Assembly (NCBI RefSeq): GCF_003597395.2
Contig: NC_133773.1
Span: 74,692,207-74,756,206, forward strand
Origin: Chelonoidis abingdonii
Lineage: Eukaryota; Chordata; Testudines; Testudinidae
Reading direction: 5' to 3'
Length of the DNA: 64,000 nt
In this document: one piece after another, positions 1-11,100 of the stretch
How the letters are laid out: the number at the start of each line of letters is the position of its first letter
How positions within the stretch are numbered: position 1 is the stretch's first letter
Made by a program: the position numbers and the translations under genes
Notes under the pieces: model-generated
What the model saw: the letters and a program-made list of their open reading frames with translations, nothing else
What the model was told of the DNA's origin: nothing
Databases searched by the model: none

Positions 1-208
1 TCAGAAATACGTTCCACAGGTACTAAGCTACAAAAAGCAGAGGAGCCTCCAAAGTTTTCACAATAAAAACAAAACAAAAACCTTAATATCTGCTAGATAT
101 TCCTCTTAGTAATTTTCTCTTAACTAATTTGAGATAAATACCAGTCTGTTAAGGGTGAATCTATTTTTATACATTGTGAGTTTGTATACTTGTGTAGAGA
201 AGCTAGCT

Positions 209-1133
209 GGGGCTCGTTTCTCTCCGGGACGGCAGGGAACCACACCACCTCACTACCTTTGGGAATAGCTCTTGCAGGGAATTAGTCCAGCTATGGGAGT
301 CGTCCTCTACGGCTTTAGTGAAGGTGCAAATAAACACAGTAAGCCCAGGCCCTGGGGCAGGGGGCAGGGTCACTGGTGCGTCAGGTGCTCAGGCAGGGGC
401 TGAGCAGTAACAGGATATAAACAATAGGCCCAGGCCCTAGGTTCCAAGGGCCTGGGAAAGGGAGAGACGGCCACCTGCGACACAGGCCCTCCCTCTCCAC
501 TGCATCCCAGCCCGGGGCCTTGGCAGAGGCAGAAGACCCGCAGCTTAGTCAGTGGGGATCCTGGCCACAACACACTGACATGGGTTCTGGCAGTGCTGCG
601 GCCAGACTAGGGTTTGCTGCCCCCGGGCTACTTCCTAGGGTGACCAGACAGCAAGTGTGGAAAATCAGGAGGGGGGTGGGGGGGTAATAGGAGCATATAT
701 AAGAAAAAGACCCAAAAATAGGGACTGTCCCTATAAAATTGGGACATCTGGTCACTCTACTACTTCCAGACTCCCCGTCTTAAGGTACCTGGGTTGGGGT
801 GGTGTCCTCAGGGGGTCCAGTACCATGAGTTCCTCGGGATAGCTGGCCAGGGGCAGGCTCAACAGCTCCTTTGGGTAGCTGGCACAGGGCAGGTCGGGCC
901 AGTCCTCGGGTTTTCCGCAGGCCGCTGGGCTTTCCCAATCGCAAGCTAGGCCGGATGCGTCTGGCCTCCCCGGCAGCTGCTTTCCCAGTGAGTCCTGAGG
1001 TTGGGCCTTTATACTTCCGGGGCAATGCCTGACCTTCTTGGGGGGCGGGCTCAGAGCTCCATGGCTCTGCCCACTCTGATGTCTAGAGGGGCTCCTCTCT
1101 CTCGAGCGGCAGGGAACCACACTACCTCACTAC
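209..1133 (-). repeat. LTR-like or unclassified GC-rich element bounded by direct repeats
   Basis: A GC-rich block in AT-rich surroundings. It is bounded by similar sequences at 209-256 and 1088-1133, both ending in GGCAGGGAACCACAC and CTCACTAC. The unit between them is about 880 bp. Proline-rich open frames on the - strand look like repeat by-products. A MITE at 636-759 is inserted in it. It may be an LTR-type or tandem-repeat unit; I do not recognise a named family. Confidence 0.45.
636..759. mobile_element. Short hAT-type MITE (TAGGGTGACCAG termini)
   Basis: Termini are TAGGGTGACCAGAC and its complement TGGTCACTCTA. A perfect 8-bp target duplication CTACTTCC flanks it (628-635 and 760-767). 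Internal sequence includes GGGACTGTCCCTATAAAATT. A relative lies at 19034. The 8-bp duplication fits hAT integration. Confidence 0.8.
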
Positions 1134-3570
1134 AACTTGGAGTTTGAGTGTACTAACTGACACACTTTTAATTTCTTCTTCTCAGTTTGCTCTCCCTTTC
1201 ATTTTTACACATTCAAGAATTTTATCTAGCTATGCATTCTTTTCAGTTAACCTTGGTTTCTTTTAAATATCATAAACCTTTCCTCTCCTCTCTTTTTAAA
1301 CAAAAGGCTTCTAGTTTTGTTTAAGATGAAATTAGTACTTCGGACATTATTTCAGAAGTCTCTAAGTAGTCTGTATTCTCAGACTGACTTACATATTCTG
1401 TCTCTTAGTTATCATTTCTATTTTTGATATCTTTATTTGCAGCCATCGTATTAAGCCACATTTAGCCAATTGGCTAAATTTTCAACCTTATGGAAGTCAT
1501 GCCAGGTTGTTTGTTTGTTTTGTTTTTACCATGGATGATTTATAAAAGTGCTTGTAAAAGAGAGTCTTCTAGTAGTGAGTAAAGCCACTTGTAGATTTCA
1601 CAGGTTACTGTTGGATACCAGCAGCTCTGTGTTGCATCTCAGGTCTTGTTTACAGTTAGGACATTAGGCTGTCGTTTTTGCTCATTTTGAGCCAAACAGT
1701 CTCCTTTTGTGGGGAAAGAATGCGAAGAAGAAAAACTAAGTTTAAAAAAAAAAAAAGACTCCTCAGTTTCAACTTGCTGAAATCTTGATTCATATTCCCT
1801 TTAAGGGGATGAGGAAAACAACAGCAGAGACGTGAGGGGCTTGCATTCATGTGGAGCCAGAGGATTGGCAAGGAATCCAGGCCCCCAGTCCTACACTTCT
1901 TGGGGCATGCATTTGAAGAGCCTGAGTTGTGTGACCTCACATTTTGGCTGTGCTTCCCTTTGACCAGGACTCTGTGCTACTCTTCATCTGAGTGGCTGTC
2001 AGATATGGAGTTCTAATGCAGCACTAACGATTGCTTTTACCTTCACAGAGACTGTTCTGATTTTTACCTGCCCTCTTATCAATTTTGTGGAATAGGGAGA
2101 GAGGGTGCTGCAGAAGGGGAGCTAACAACGTAGCCTTTCCTCCTTTCTTCTCAGGCTTTTCCCTCCAATTTTCTCTCCTTTGATGTGGAAGAGAAGAGAA
2201 GAGAAACTCATAACTCAAAAACAGAGAGATGCTTTCTCACAGCTGTGCCTTCCAAGTTTGGTATGAACATTTTAAAAAAGGTTCAAATGACTTTGACAGT
2301 ACATTTCTCTTTGGTTCAGGCAAGCCAGATTCGTTGATCAGATTAATTGAACTCTGAAGATTCCTAACTAAGGTGGAATTATTGAGGTGACAACCAAAAG
2401 TAGTCACTCAGTTAACACGTGTTTTGCTCTTTTGAAATCTTACATAATTGTTGCATCAAGGCAAGTCTATAACTTCTTGATTTGGGTTGGACTGTGGCAT
2501 GCACAGTAGATAACATTCCCTCTTTTTATATGAACAACCATAAATAATTCCAGTAGAGTGCTTGCTACCTTACAACCAGCCTCTCTTAAATCACACTTGC
2601 TCCATACCTCTTCTGAGTCTACTTACATTCTATATATTTTTGTCATGCATACATAAATCCTTAGAAAAAACTTTAAACATAAACTTGGATTTCAATCATG
2701 CTTATTTATATTCTAGATAGTACTCCCAAAGGTACGAAAATATTTAGAATATTAGAAAAAGCATCAAGAAAATGCATTACAACACTTTCTCACAAAAGAA
2801 CCCACCAATTACAATACAACTAAATGAAATACAAGATATGGAACAGCTCTGATGATAAACCAGAACTGATTTGAAGATTGCTGTGCTTCAGCCTGTGAAC
2901 TCATTCTAAAACACAATAAACACACCACTACCACTTTGACCTGAATCTACTCTGTACTATATCTAGACAGATAGCTTTTTCTTCTTTATTGTACATTCTG
3001 AATAAGTAACACCTATCTACTAACCAAATAGAACTCTGCATTAAGGCCCTGATTCGTGAAAATATGTAAGCATGTGCTTAAGTCTCAAAGTCAATGGGAC
3101 TTAAGCATATATGTTAAGCACATACTTTGGTATTTTATTGTATTATGGCCAAAATATTTGCATAGCCAACTGTGCAAATGCTATACAAACTGCTAGTTGA
3201 CCTTTTAGTTTACAATGTAACGATATTGCAACATTGTTGTGATTATAATTTCACACTATGTACCTTTGCATTTTCTTGTGTTGAATTGTACATCAGATAC
3301 CTGATGTGTTCCACCTAAAACCTGTGTACTTGCTTGTGAATATCTTTTTTGTAAAACAATTCCTTTTTAAATAATCCCAAATTGTGTACTCGTAGACACT
3401 CTGTCTCTTGGTTTTTCCATTGGTCCTGTAGCATACTTGTATCCTATTCAATCAACCATACTCCATTGACATCTGGAGGTTCATTTTAGCAATATGTGTA
3501 TCACTAAATTAATTTTACAACTTAACAAAACTACACTGTATGTATTTAGGAAAGTTCAAACTAGTGTAAT
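1134..3570 (+). other. Intron 1 sequence, mostly unique
   Basis: AT-rich intron. The only structure I recognise is a degenerate palindromic repeat at 3045-3130, with GTAAGCATGTGCTTAAGTC facing GACTTAAGCATATATG. This type is common in sauropsid genomes. No coding exon, promoter or RNA gene is apparent. Confidence 0.6.
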
Positions 3571-5999
3571 CAGGGTGGATTTGATTTAAATCATTAGTCA
3601 GGAAGACTCAAGTTAATCATGGATTTCTACATAAAAGTGCAATTTTTGTTGGTTGTTATAACCTTAATAAATATTCTTCAACTCAAGAGATAGATGTAGG
3701 TTTCATTTTTAGAAGGTACGCACAATATATTTTTAAAGTGATTTATTTTGAGAACTTTTCAGATTATATCAGAAAATGAATGATTGTTTGGTTATTTCAT
3801 TTACCAAAGATAATTGAAGCAGATAGTTCACCTCCCAATGATTTCATAAACATCTCCAGTTCAACAGATTAATCATTAATATTTGGAGGATTTTCTTGCT
3901 ATGCTGTATTAGGAGGAGAATATCACCAGACAGACATTTAAATTGTTTTATTTTACTAAAATAACAACGTTATTTATTCTGGATTATTTTTCTTCACCAG
4001 CAAACATATAATATTTTAACAAAACAAACATATGAATTTTTGAATTTAGTTAAACCTGATTTTAAAAAACTTGAACGTTTGTTTTTGTTAAAATTGTTTT
4101 TAACTAAAATAGTTAAATGAAACATTTTTAAAAAACAAAACAAAAATTAATTCAACTATGTCAGCCAGGTCAACCTGAGAAACTTAAAATATTGGCTTCC
4201 TCAGCTAACTCAGTCGCCTTCACCTTCATTTTCCTGTTTAAGGTTTGACCTTGGTACCAAGTATTGAAAATATTTGCAAGAAAATGAGCAAGAGAGAGTG
4301 CTTGTCCCATTCGTTTTTCTAATGCTTGTAATTTAACTCTGTTATTGAGATCTTAAAAAGGGAAATATGCACTCAGTTCCTTCCAAATTTCAACTGTGTC
4401 AGCAGTAAAATAGCTATTTCCCTGCATTTTGTTCAAGGCTACAGAAATAGGCTTCAGGGTACTCAGCATGTGTTCAACATTTCTCTTAAGACCAATGTTG
4501 ATAACTTTAACTGTGACAGTGCCATCTATTTTTTCATGATTTTGTTCACAAGCTGTCATCATATTAAGCCAGTTCTTGATATAGTGCTCAAAACAGCCCA
4601 CTACTGAGTTCCATCACATGTTTTGTGGGAGAGTTAGCTTGGTTCCTCCCACTTTTTTCAGAGCAGCTGCTGTAAAGTGGTTGTTACAGAAGTATTTTGC
4701 TATTTCAACAACATTAGCCTTTATTTCTGGAACACTGACGTCTTTGACTAGGATGTGTATCAAATGAGCACTGCAACCGTATGTTATTAGCTTGGGACTC
4801 TCTTCTAAATAATTTCTTCTCATCTTGGGTACATTTGCAGCATTGTCTGTGACCAAGCTGCATACTAGACATTTGAATTTTTTTTTCTAGAGTTTGTTAT
4901 AGCTTTTACTGTTGCTATTTGTAAGTATTCTGCTGTGTGTGTGTTTCCTGATGTATCAGTTGTTTCTGTAAAGAAAACATTCCCTTCTTTTGTTGTCACA
5001 CAAGCACATACAACAGGATCATTGTGGACATTGCTCTACCCATCAAAATTTAGGTTAACAATTTCACCCAGACCTTTTACGTACTGCTCAATTTCTCTTT
5101 CATACACTTTATCCAGCAATTTGCCTGCAACATCTGCTCACTTGGGTGGACTATATCCTGGTCTTAATGACTGAACCGTGTTAATGAAGTGTGGGTTCTC
5201 AATCCTACAGAAAGGAGAGTTTGTTGCATAAACAAACGGGGCAATTTTTTCATCAATTACCTCTTTTTGTAATCCACGGGTTCTCATCACAAACTTATCT
5301 ATGGTTGTTTCTGGATGATGGAGTTTGGTTGTTTTTGTTTTTGCTATGGATGATATACTGTGGCTATGTGACACTAGCATTGGCAGATAACTCTGAAACT
5401 ATAGAAAATGATGGTGCTCTTGAAGGTGGATAGTCTTCAGAATCCTGTATATTGAGGATAGATTCTCTAACAAAATAAGTCAATGCAGTTATTTAAGTAT
5501 TATTACCATACTGCTCATTTAGTATTACTCATTGCATTCACTGACAGTACTACTTTAAAGGTAAAATTGTAAAAGGAAGATCTGCCTGATTCAGCTATTT
5601 ATTTTTTATCACTACTGCATCAAAAATGATAATAGCATAGGGTAACAACTATATTTTTCACTATCTTCTAGATGGAGCACTGAGTCCCATGGGGTAGATA
5701 GAAAGATTAACCTAAACAATCTATACAGAAGCCCCAGGAGCCTCATAAAATTCGGTCCCTAATCCATGAACTATTGGAACTCATTTACAAAACTTTTCGT
5801 AAACATTACATGAATATATTGTCTCATACTATAGAACTAGAATTTATAATCCCTATTCAATGATGAAATATCTTTGAGCTATAATGTATCTTAATTAAAA
5901 CTATCTTTAGATAGGCTTTTCCCTCAAAATCCGATTTAAGTAAAAAATCCAATTTTTATTTATTTATTTATTTTAAATCATTGATTTTTATCCATCCTG
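3571..5999 (-). mobile_element. Degenerate autonomous hAT DNA transposon
   Basis: A 2.4-kb element. It starts CAGGGTGGATTTGATTTAAA and ends with the degraded complement ...ATTTTTATCCATCCTG. Flanks AGTGTAAT (3563-3570) and GTTGTAAT (6000-6007) match at 6 of 8 positions, as expected for an old hAT duplication. Transposase remnants on the - strand fill the middle. The termini, 8-bp duplication and protein agree with one another. Confidence 0.85.
4353..5380 (-). pseudogene. hAT-family transposase remnant (DUF659-like)
   Basis: Three - strand open pieces (5380-5138, 4856-4614, 4601-4353) read in order as a broken transposase. The first contains LHHPETTIDKFVMRT and SLRPGYSPP. The second contains VTDNAANVPKMRR and YGCSAHLIHILVKD, the hAT catalytic/DUF659 signature. 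The third continues GCFEHYIKNWLNMM. A frame change separates the first from the second, and an in-frame TGA separates the second from the third. The element is inactive. Confidence 0.8.
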
Positions 6000-6207
6000 G
6001 TTGTAATGTGCTTCCAAGTCTTCTACTAGATCAAGTAGATGAAGAATGTCTTAGACTGACAATAAATTATGTGGAAGTTTAGAAACTGCCTTAAGAAACA
6101 ATTGATGTACTTAATCTCTAACAGATTTGGCTATCCTTTAGCTCAGCACCACTCAAATTGTTGCTCTCAAAATCTGGGAGTTTAGTAACAACTTTAGTAG
6201 GTGATGA

Positions 6208-6405
6208 CCACTAAAGAGGGGAAGGGATAGCTCAGTGGTTTGAGCATTGGCTTGCTAAACCCAGGGTTGTGAGTTCAATCCTTGAGGGGGCCACTTAGGG
6301 ATCTGGGCCAAAAATTGGTCCTGCTAGTGAAGGCAGGGGGGCTGGACTTGATGACCTGTCGGGTCCCTTCCAGTTCTAGGAGATTGATATATCTTCTATT
6401 ATTAT
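6208..6405 (+). mobile_element. tRNA-derived SINE, cryptodiran turtle type
   Basis: An A box at GATAGCTCAGTGGTTTGAGC (from 6226) and a B box at GAGTTCAATCC (6271-6281) mark a tRNA-related Pol III head. The body has GGTCCTGCTAGTGAAGGCAG and CCCTTCCAGTTCTAGGAGAT. A 22-bp target duplication, beginning TAACAACTTT, lies at 6186-6207 and 6406-6427 with about three differences. The sequence is as I remember the Cryptodira SINE and is the best taxonomic marker here. Confidence 0.85.
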
Positions 6406-6430
6406 TAACAACTTTGGTAGACGATGAGCC

Positions 6431-6450
6431 TTTTTTTTTTTTTTTTTTTT
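6431..6450. repeat. Poly-T tract
   Basis: Twenty T in a row, just after the SINE target duplication. Confidence 0.9.
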
Positions 6451-7676
6451 AATGGCTAGAATGCAGTGAATATGAAGAGTATCATGTAGGTTCCTGCTAC
6501 ATCAACACCTAGAACTTCTGTTTTACAAGGTGATCAAAATACAGTGAAAGGAGTAAGATATTTTATACCATTGTTAACTAACTAAGGAATTTTTAATTTT
6601 TTTTGTAGTTTTGTCACTTTTGGAGGCTTCTTTACTCTATGAACCAGTCCTTCATTGGTTGGTTATACCTGAAATTTTTTTCTGTCTACAGTAGGACCTC
6701 CCTCTTGATTTCCAGTGGCAGTCATGAGAGAATATTTTTCATGGTAGCTCTTACTCTTTTCACCAGTCCCCTCTGGTGTATGTATGTATCTGTGTTGCTT
6801 GTTTACTATTTGTGTTTTGCTTTATTATCTTCCATGGTAGCTTATTATCTCCTTGTAAAATGTGCCCCAACACATGCTGAGCTACTTTCTGTTCTCTTCG
6901 TCTTTCAAGATTTCCTAAAAAGTAACAGTTATAGATGAAAGTGTGGATGTAGTAGTCTAATAACTTGTTTTAGCAACTTGGTTCATTCATAATTTCTACA
7001 AGCATTAAAATACCCTGGTGCAACAGACTCTTGATCAAAATTTCTACATTGTTTGCCAGATGTCACATTGGCTTAAATGCTTTCATCAGTGTTCTAAGAA
7101 AAATTAAACTTTACCGTTACTCCTGTTTTCTTCACAATTTGAAGAAATCTTAACGATAGGTCCTAAATTAATGGCCTTTGTGGGATTTTCAGATGCACTC
7201 AACATTACCCTAATTGTACTCGCATTAAATTCATTGAGTTAGGTCAATGATGAACACTCTTGAAAATCCTGCTATTCATATCTAGTGTAAACATTGAGAC
7301 CCTTTTAAAAGGTGCTTTAGAATCGTAAGGCATTATTAAATAACTCAGTGTTTTTTACCACACCATTTTATAAATGGGAGAAATTCAGCCAGAGAGAGTA
7401 AGTGGGATTTGTGGAAGTGCCTAAGAGAATTAGGAGTACTAGTCCTATTAGAAGTCCCCAGTGACACTCTCTCCAAGCATGTGGCGGTTGACAGTAGAAC
7501 CCAGAGTCCAATCTGTAAACAATACTTGCTTGCTGTTACTGTTTGTTTACTACTTTAGTACTGAGTATCAGCATATAAGGTTTAGGATTAAAAAACTGAG
7601 TTCTATATTTATCATAGCTTGTAATGGTTTCCTACTGTGTATGTGTGTGTTTTTGTTTTTTTTAATATACATATAG

Positions 7677-8137
7677 GAGGACAAAGAAGCTAAGAATCCC
7701 GTGCCAGACAAAGGAAACCATGGACTAGCTCCAGGAAATGAGAAATTCAAACCTGTGGTACCCTGGCCTCATGTTGAAGGCATGGAAGTGGACTTAGAAT
7801 CTATTCGAAGAAAAAATAAGGCCAAAAATGAACTAGAACATCATGTTGGTGATAACAATCAGCAGAACATCATGCAGAGGCAATATCTCACATTTAAGCC
7901 TCAGACATTTACATACCATGATCCTGTTTTACGACCTGCAGTCCTTGGTAATTTTGAGCCCAAAGAACCTGAGCCTCATGGAGTTGCTGGTGGCCCCGGA
8001 GAGGAAGGCAAGGCATATGTATTAGGACCAGACTACAAAGAATCCATTCAAGCCAGCATTAAAGAGTTTGGGTTTAATATGGTGGCAAGTGATATGATCT
8101 CACTAGATCGGAGCATTAATGACCTGCGTCAAGAAGA
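7677..8137 (+). CDS. GALNT7: GALNT7 exon 2 (stem region and start of catalytic domain)
   Basis: The acceptor follows a T-rich tract ending in ...catatag. The frame opens with GAG (phase 0) and the exon ends two bases into a Glu codon before GTAAGC. It encodes about 153 residues: a charged Golgi stem with [14 protein letters not shown] and [13 protein letters not shown], then the conserved run ending [19 protein letters not shown]. There is no transmembrane segment, so the membrane anchor lies in exon 1. The stem part is low-complexity and variable, as is usual for this family. The last 40 residues are highly conserved. Confidence 0.95.
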
Positions 8138-11100
8138 GTAAGCAGACTTCTTATTTTTTGTTCTTGTTTTGTTGTTGTTGAAGGATTGCATAATTTTTTT
8201 ACAAGTTTTAACCACATCTTTAAAACTAAAGAATAGATGAAGCCAAATAAGATATCTTGTGTTAGCAGACTGCCTGTTGCATCATACCGAACACGTTCCT
8301 GTCTTCTTATTTTACTTAATCTTTTCTTGACTATTAATCTCAATTGCTTGCCCCTCTGAAGTAGTCCATTCTCCTGCCTAATCACTTGAATTAGGATGTC
8401 TTGGATCAGCCACTTCTTTAATTATCCTTTTATTTTCAATCTCTCATCAAGATTTTTTTAATATTGTGAATAAGCCTTTTTATGTCCTTTTAAAGTTTGC
8501 GCAGAGCATTACAACACTTCCTCTTCCCATCACTTCGCAAGCCCTCTAAAGAGAGCTCTTTGTGATAGAAAAGCAAAACTAAGAAATATATTCTTTCCCT
8601 TGATGTATGCACCTATAACTCTGATTACCTCCCTATATCCACAAAACTATTTATCTGCCATAGAGATGTTTAGAACTGAAAGCTGACATCAGCATAATCC
8701 TAACCACTTTGCTTCTTGTGTGTTGTAGTGAAGAAAACAGCCTTAGAGATTTAAATTTCTTACTCTAGTATGTGGGGGTTTGGAGGTATATTTTGATGGG
8801 GCTTGAGAGTTCATAACAATTTCTTCCAATTACTCTACAGATATTCTTTCTAGCAGCTTGTGAAGGCTGGATTGTGTTCAATCTTCACGTTTTCGTTCTT
8901 AAATCTGTGTTAAGAAAAGCTCCTCTGAGTTCAATATATTGATCACTGCTAAATCATTTGCCACTATTATCTTTTTTGTTTTGTTTTGTTTTTTTTGTGT
9001 CTGTTTGCTATGTGAAATATGGCACTTGTCTATCTCATTCACTTGCCATCCCCATATGTGGAGCTGTACCAACCACAGGGCTTGAAGCCAAGCTCTGGAT
9101 TGTATGTCTCCAGCTGTGGCATTTGAATCATTGGTTGAGTGATTGGTTACTGTAGCACCACCCGTGTATTTTCTGATGAGTGTTTTCCACTCCAGGAGCT
9201 GGGACACAATCAGCCATCTGCTAACCTGACTCATACTTTTATATCTTCTGTTGTTTGAATTTACTGCCTGCTGCATGCTTGTTTAAAAAAAGAAAAAGAG
9301 CATACTCTGAATTAACTGTTTAGACACTACAGCATTTTTTCTCCTTATCTTCTTTTTTTTTTTTTTTTTTTTTTTGTGTCCTGTTTCTCAAATTCAGTTC
9401 AATGGGTACTTCTGCCTGCTTGCAGCTTGGGGACAGTTCCCTGCAGTTTTTTCTGCTTCCACAGTGGCCAGCAGCTCATCCAGATCTCCTTACCACACAG
9501 CTTTTCAGAGGAAATTTCCAAATGTTATTTCAAATGTTTATAAGATCAGCTGAATAATTGGTTTAATTCCCAGATATGTCCCAGGCCTGCTTTTGATCTG
9601 TGCAGAGATTGACCCATCAGCTTCACTTCCCCTCCTGAGGGGTCTGCAGCAGTTGCTCCCCCTGCAAGCTTCAGGGTGACCCTGCCAGCAGGTGCGGGAT
9701 CTTGGGGGACAACTACTGCACTGGTGGGGTGCAAAATAAACTTTTATTAAGAAAATGCAAAAACAGGGAAAATTCAATAGTGAGGGGTATGGGGTTTGTT
9801 AAGGTAGACAATTGGGGAGGGGTTTCTTTTAGGTTTGTGTAACGGTAGACGATTTGGGGGGAGGAGTTTCTTTTTTGATAAATTGATAAATAGTATTAGG
9901 GGGTTTTTAATTAGTGGTGGGTATAATACAGCGTTGGTGGTACAATACAGTTGGTAACCAATTGACACTGAAGGTTAATGTAACAGGTTGCTTTACAATT
10001 GCTATGTAAAAGGGGTTGTCACAGCAGCATATAACCACGTTATGGGCAAAATGTGTAAATAACCAACAACTCTAGGGGGAAACATGTGTCACAGTGGTAA
10101 AATGGTAAATGGTGAGGGTGTTAGAGAGAAAAAAAAGCGGTTAACCAATGGCGTTTGTATGCTAGACTTCAGTAACAATTGAGTTTGCAGCAGTAGGAGC
10201 GGACGATCTAGTAACATGTGGGGGAAGGGATTGAGAGAGAGAGAGAGAGGCAGGGGTAGAGTGAGCACAGAGCAGAGAGCAGAGGGAGGTTTGAAATCAG
10301 GGAACACCAGGAGCAGACAGGCTGCCAGTTTTAAACAGCAGAGAGACTGTTAAACGATGACTGGGGAGCTTGGGGGGCGGGAGGGGCAGCGGGAAGACAG
10401 AACTTTAACCACAAGTTATAAAGAACACAGCATCTTATCTATGACAACGTTAACTTAACCCAGACTACACAATTATTAGGCAAGTAACAGAACACAATGA
10501 ACAATTGTTTAAACCTAACTTACAGAAGCACAATACAAAACAGTTCTCTAAGCCTAACTTAACCACAGCGCTATGCCAAAATGGAAATTACAAATTATCC
10601 ATAGGACTAAGAACCTGATTCTAATAGGTGCACCTCAGCAGCAGTGGGGGGGGGCTGCAAGCTTGCGCCCAGGATTACAGTCCAGGAAGGCACAGCCAGC
10701 AGCGGCACAGCGGATTTTTTTTAGCAGCAAAGGCGCTGCGGGAGCAAGAAACTGAATTACAGATACCAGAACCAAGGAGTTAGCTTGGGTCTGTCTGCTT
10801 GGGGAAACGAGGCAGCAGCTAGGACAGGGGAGGCCTGCAAGAGAAAAGAGAGCTCTTACCAATCCCGGACAGCAGCAACATAGAGACAGGAACTGCAAGT
10901 AGCATTCGGAGGATGGAGAAGGACTCATTTGCGCTGGTTTCAATAATCAGGAGATCTCAGGCACAAATTCGTTGTTCGGGAGGAGTTTAAAAATGGGGTA
11001 CGCTCAAAAACAATGATGAGCGGAGAGAGGGCCCCCCAAAGACCCCTAGTTGATCAGACCAGGTGGGCAAAGCAAGGACCTTCTCCAAGGGTACTGATCA

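Noticed and set aside
636..759. Tc1/mariner reading of this MITE because TA occurs at both ends
   Set aside because: The full 8-bp CTACTTCC duplication is better explained by hAT-type integration.
752..1120. 122-residue - strand frame with Pro-rich text
   Set aside because: Inside a GC-rich repeat unit; no conserved domain and no initiation or splice context.
7701..8141. Apparent stand-alone 146-residue gene starting at 7701
   Set aside because: This is the internal part of GALNT7 exon 2 read past its donor; the TAA at 8139 includes the GTAAGC splice donor.
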